From Azonexus hydrophilus (GTDB lineage Bacteria; Pseudomonadota; Gammaproteobacteria; Burkholderiales; Rhodocyclaceae): 64,000 bases of DNA. The notes beneath the pieces were generated by a model. It was given only the letters and a program-made list of their open reading frames with translations, had not been told where the DNA came from and searched no databases. Where the stretch lies: contig NZ_CAJHOB010000003.1 in the NCBI RefSeq assembly GCF_905120355.1, positions 124,001 through 188,000 on the forward strand. The letters are read 5' to 3'. The translations under genes and the position numbers were made by a program. Of the stretch, positions 61,901 to 64,000 are shown one piece after another. Within the stretch, counting starts at the first letter, position 1. Every line of letters begins with the position of its first letter.

Positions 61901-64000
61901 CTGCCGAAGAAAGTCCGCCTGGTGGACCTGTTCAGCGGTCCGGTCGCCCTCGATGCCAATGGCGAGGCCGAAATCAGCCTGCCCGTTCCCGATTTCAACG
62001 GCAAGCTGCGCCTGATGGCCGTCGCCAGCAGCGCCGGACGCTTCGGCATGCAGGAAACCGAGGTCACCATCGCCGCACCGCTGGTCGTGGAACTCGCCAC
62101 ACCGCGTTTCCTTTCGATCGGTGACGCTGCCCTGCTGGCGCTCGACGTGCACAATCTGGCAGGAAGCGCGCAGGAGATCAGCATCCAGGTCAGCAACACG
62201 GACGGCCTGCTGCTCCGCAACCCGACGCAAAAGGTCACGCTGCAGGATCAGGAAAAACGCATTCTCCGCATCCCGCTGGAAGCCGGTTCAGCACACGGCC
62301 TGACCGAGGTTCAGGTCCGCATCGACAGCCCACGCAGCACGCTGACACGCACGTTCCCGCTGCAGGTGCAAGCGCCGACGCCCCGGCAAACCCTGAGCCG
62401 TCGCTACATCATTGAACCCGGCGCCAGCCTTGACATCAGGGAAAGTGACCTGGGTGGCTTCCTGCCGCAGACTGCCAACGCCAATCTGACGCTTTCCGAC
62501 AAACCACCCATTGATGTCCGTAGCGCCGTCCGTGGCCTGCTCACCTATCCTTATGGCTGCGTCGAGCAAACCACCAGCACGGCCTATCCGCACCTCTTCA
62601 TTGATGAAGAGGCCGCCCGGAAATTCGACCTCAAAGTCTATAGTCCGGCCCAGCGGGCAGCCATGCTCGACACCTCGATTGCCCGCCTGGCCGGCATGCA
62701 GGCGCCTAACGGCGGCTTCAGCCTGTGGGGCAACCATGGCGAGTACGAATACTGGCTCTCCGCCTACGTCACCCATTTCCTGAACGACGCGCGCGAACAG
62801 GGCTTCGCCGTACCCGCGGAGATGGAGAAAAAAGCGCTCGAATTTCTGCTCAAGGGTCTGCAGGAAGGCGTCGCCACTCTGCCGCGTGGCCCTCTCCGCT
62901 ATAACCGCAACCGTACCTGGAGCGACTGGCGCTATGCCGGCTCCGGCCGCTTCGGTGTGCTCGCTTATGGCGCCTACGTGCTGGCACTGCATGGCCGCGC
63001 CCCGCTCGCCACTCTGCGCCAACTGGCTGAATCAAGTGAGCAGTCACACTCAGGACTAGCCCTGGTTCACCTGGGATTAGCCCTGAAACTGATGGGGGAC
63101 GAGCCCCGCAGCCAAGCCAGCATCGACGCCGCTTTGAAGAAACCACGCGACAACCGCTACTGGTGGGGAGATTACGGCAGCACCCTGCGTGACTCGGCAC
63201 TGATGTACGTCCTGCTCAAGAAGCACAAACTGGCACCGGAAGGACTCAACGCCCTGATCGACGTTGCCGCAGGCGAGCTGGAAAAAAACCGTTACCTCAG
63301 CACCCAGGAAAGGATGGCCGCTTTCCTGCTGGGACAGGACTTTGCCCGTAGCGACGGCAATGGCTGGCAAGCCAGCCTGATGCAGGGCAAGAGCAGCCAG
63401 ACCCTGAGTGGCAAAGGCATGCAATTCATGGCCATCGAAAATACGGCCCTGACGCGCGGCATCAAACTCACCAATAGCGACACCTCACGCCTGTTCGTTT
63501 CACTCGAATTAACCGGCAATCCAGCCAAGCCGCCCCCAATGCGCAGCGATGCTTTCGCCCTCAAGCGCAGCTGGTACACCGCTGACGGCAAGCCGCTTGG
63601 CGAGCGCCCCCTGCGCGTTGGGGAAAGCCTCCTGCTCCGACTGGAAGTGACAACCCATGGTGACTACGCCAACGCCATGATCGTGGACTACATTCCTGCC
63701 GGTATCGAGATCGAGAATACGAACATCATCCAGAGCGAGCAGAATGAACTGCGCATCGACAACATCTCCGTGAGCCACGCGATGCAGGACGCCCGAATCA
63801 AGCACGTCGAGTTCCGTGATGACCGCTTCGTAGTTGCCGCACGCCTGCCCCCCGGCACGACCCATTTCTTCTATCGGGCACGGGTGGTGACGCCAGGGCG
63901 TTTCATCGTCCCCCCCTCCTACGCCGAGGACATGTACCAACCGGCAATCTATGGCCTGAGCATGGAGAAGGAAAGCATCCGCATCAGCGATGGCGAGAAA
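58928..64000 (+). CDS. Bacterial alpha-2-macroglobulin (YfhM/YfaS-like), 3' end outside window
   Basis: A large periplasmic protease trap; 1691 codons are present and the stop lies beyond the window. An N-terminal hydrophobic anchor (residues 8-25, NLLALLLVGVAVALSLFL) has no lipobox cysteine, unlike E. coli YfhM. MG-type beta domains fill residues about 40-1000. The thioester motif CVEQ is intact (Cys1211, Gln1214 in YGCVEQTTSTAYPHLF), followed by the alpha-helical thioester domain with APNGGFSLWG and YVTHFL. The start ATG at 58928 has only a weak ribosome site. pbpC, the usual partner, would lie downstream. Confidence 0.93.
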   Translation, partial: MQARTLFSPRNLLALLLVGVAVALSLFLQSGDRTDGPPEQEEDRNAAFTILEAAHREFDGAPALALSFSLPLDARARPGEFIQVLEMPARPEDLKNTNDDAPWHDEAQAPAASEVSSDAKDTQLDGGKTVPGAWVVGENPRLLFFPGIKPQTRYLIRIQGNLAARNGKTLGAEQRYAIRTAAVTPAFYFASRGMVLPAGQNGGLPVTTVNVPEVDIQFLKVKPDSLPAFLDKVTQGKSTPRTADEEEYYDDYDRTDLKGAINSWTLDRLHTMTTSVYAGRFNTEPKANRRSVTFIPVEDIPELREPGVYIAVMTQPNRFRSEQQTTYFYISDLGLHLRDHAAGSADAFVSSLVDGKAVRDVDVSWLDADGKVLGQARTDGDGRAAFAERPHNARIVIARKGEQLSLIALKEPALDLSEFDTAGLVSSPIRLFAYSGRDLYRPGESFAVSVLARDTDGHPVPAQPIQALLRRPDGKAQWTTNWSPSKAFSGHYQQQIDLPADAATGTWRLELRGDPAARHASSSLNFNVEEFLPERMKLDPGPSSGTLTAGANWQLAVQGTYLYGAPTAGNRLLGVVNTTPNPQALPGKLPGFIFGDADEATVRQRQELEEIALDAQGKAQLEVDLSSLDNRRSPFTVRATLSLLESGGRPVIRSVERTWWPAPALVGLRPLFKGEYARENSSVEFEAVLADAQGRLHAAKALPVRIFRENRDWYWRFDDQRGWHSGFTETDELVASSTVDIPAGGRGKLLFPVKHGRYRVEVLNPETQLVSRYRFYAGWFAKDDESQGVRPDRVALKFDKANYREGETARLTLTPPHAGEALITVEGDRLLWSKRIQVGSGDTRIDLPIAPDWKRHDLYVTAMVLRPGNSGSKITPARALGIAYLPLSRDERRLTVSLDAPKKMEPDRPLKVKIKVPEAKGHPAMVTLSAVDSGILGITGFKSPDPFAFFFAKLRYGQDLYDVYGRLIEKMAGRKGKLKWGGDAAPSATRSLPKKVRLVDLFSGPVALDANGEAEISLPVPDFNGKLRLMAVASSAGRFGMQETEVTIAAPLVVELATPRFLSIGDAALLALDVHNLAGSAQEISIQVSNTDGLLLRNPTQKVTLQDQEKRILRIPLEAGSAHGLTEVQVRIDSPRSTLTRTFPLQVQAPTPRQTLSRRYIIEPGASLDIRESDLGGFLPQTANANLTLSDKPPIDVRSAVRGLLTYPYGCVEQTTSTAYPHLFIDEEAARKFDLKVYSPAQRAAMLDTSIARLAGMQAPNGGFSLWGNHGEYEYWLSAYVTHFLNDAREQGFAVPAEMEKKALEFLLKGLQEGVATLPRGPLRYNRNRTWSDWRYAGSGRFGVLAYGAYVLALHGRAPLATLRQLAESSEQSHSGLALVHLGLALKLMGDEPRSQASIDAALKKPRDNRYWWGDYGSTLRDSALMYVLLKKHKLAPEGLNALIDVAAGELEKNRYLSTQERMAAFLLGQDFARSDGNGWQASLMQGKSSQTLSGKGMQFMAIENTALTRGIKLTNSDTSRLFVSLELTGNPAKPPPMRSDAFALKRSWYTADGKPLGERPLRVGESLLLRLEVTTHGDYANAMIVDYIPAGIEIENTNIIQSEQNELRIDNISVSHAMQDARIKHVEFRDDRFVVAARLPPGTTHFFYRARVVTPGRFIVPPSYAEDMYQPAIYGLSMEKESIRISDGEK

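Overview
The window is chromosomal DNA from a GC-rich betaproteobacterium, most likely of the Rhodocyclaceae (Dechloromonas/Azonexus-like). This is an inference from protein style and gene order: argB-HAD phosphatase-slmA, ccsA-like-ffh-lytic transglycosylase-proS-rppH, the REC/HDOD and PAS-GGDEF-EAL signalling genes, coq7 and waaC. Nearly all of it is ordinary housekeeping sequence. I see no prophage, CRISPR array, tRNA or rRNA gene. The one clear mobile element is a group II intron. Two genes are cut by the window edges: a CcoI/FixI-type copper ATPase on the left and an alpha-2-macroglobulin on the right.

Layout. 1-5.5 kb: copper ATPase, an SDR dehydrogenase and malic enzyme MaeB. 5.5-7.3 kb: a group II intron, inserted between the convergent genes maeB and mpl next to a bidirectional terminator. 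7.4-12.3 kb: mpl, a divergent nucleotidyltransferase-like gene, a double-receiver response regulator, an HDOD gene and DUF599/DUF454 membrane proteins. 12.4-16.2 kb: a LysR regulator divergent from malate synthase aceB, followed by lrgA/lrgB-type genes. 16.2-21.8 kb: small unknowns, an ankyrin protein, a TonB-like protein, murI, a PsiF-repeat protein, icd and fpr. 21.9-25.4 kb: argA, pap (polyphosphate:AMP phosphotransferase) and rsmE. 25.5-34.4 kb: a thioredoxin-like protein, a PAS-GGDEF-EAL protein, then carbon metabolism genes fbp, tkt, gap and aspA. 34.5-38.5 kb: an apparent operon fmdB-DUF502-aspS-secreted RNase-barstar-nudB. 38.5-47.4 kb: a basic amino-acid decarboxylase, dcd, waaC, apaH, glmS, argB, a HAD phosphatase and slmA. 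47.4-54.2 kb: ccsA-like, ffh, lytic transglycosylase, proS, rppH, a CNP1-like protein, coq7 and an OsmC protein. 54.2-54.8 kb: a 570-base gene-free stretch. 54.8-64 kb: rplM-rpsI, a coiled-coil membrane protein, bactofilin, erpA, HDOD, msrQ and the macroglobulin.

How the genes fit together. icd, aceB, maeB, fbp, gap and tkt describe growth on acids or acetate with gluconeogenesis. argA and argB belong to arginine synthesis. glmS, murI, mpl, waaC and the lytic transglycosylase belong to the envelope. pap ties the organism to polyphosphate metabolism.

The observations I rate highest are these. First, the gene-free stretch before rplM holds a complete candidate small-RNA gene: AT-rich upstream DNA, a perfect 11-bp inverted repeat, a promoter, about 110 nt of transcript with a C/U-rich anti-Shine-Dalgarno-like run, and a strong terminator. 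Second, an RNase Sa/barnase-like enzyme with intact catalytic residues and its barstar-like inhibitor sit inside the aspS operon. Third, the group II intron sits just past a terminator hairpin. Fourth, a palindrome lies on the predicted start point of the malate synthase promoter.
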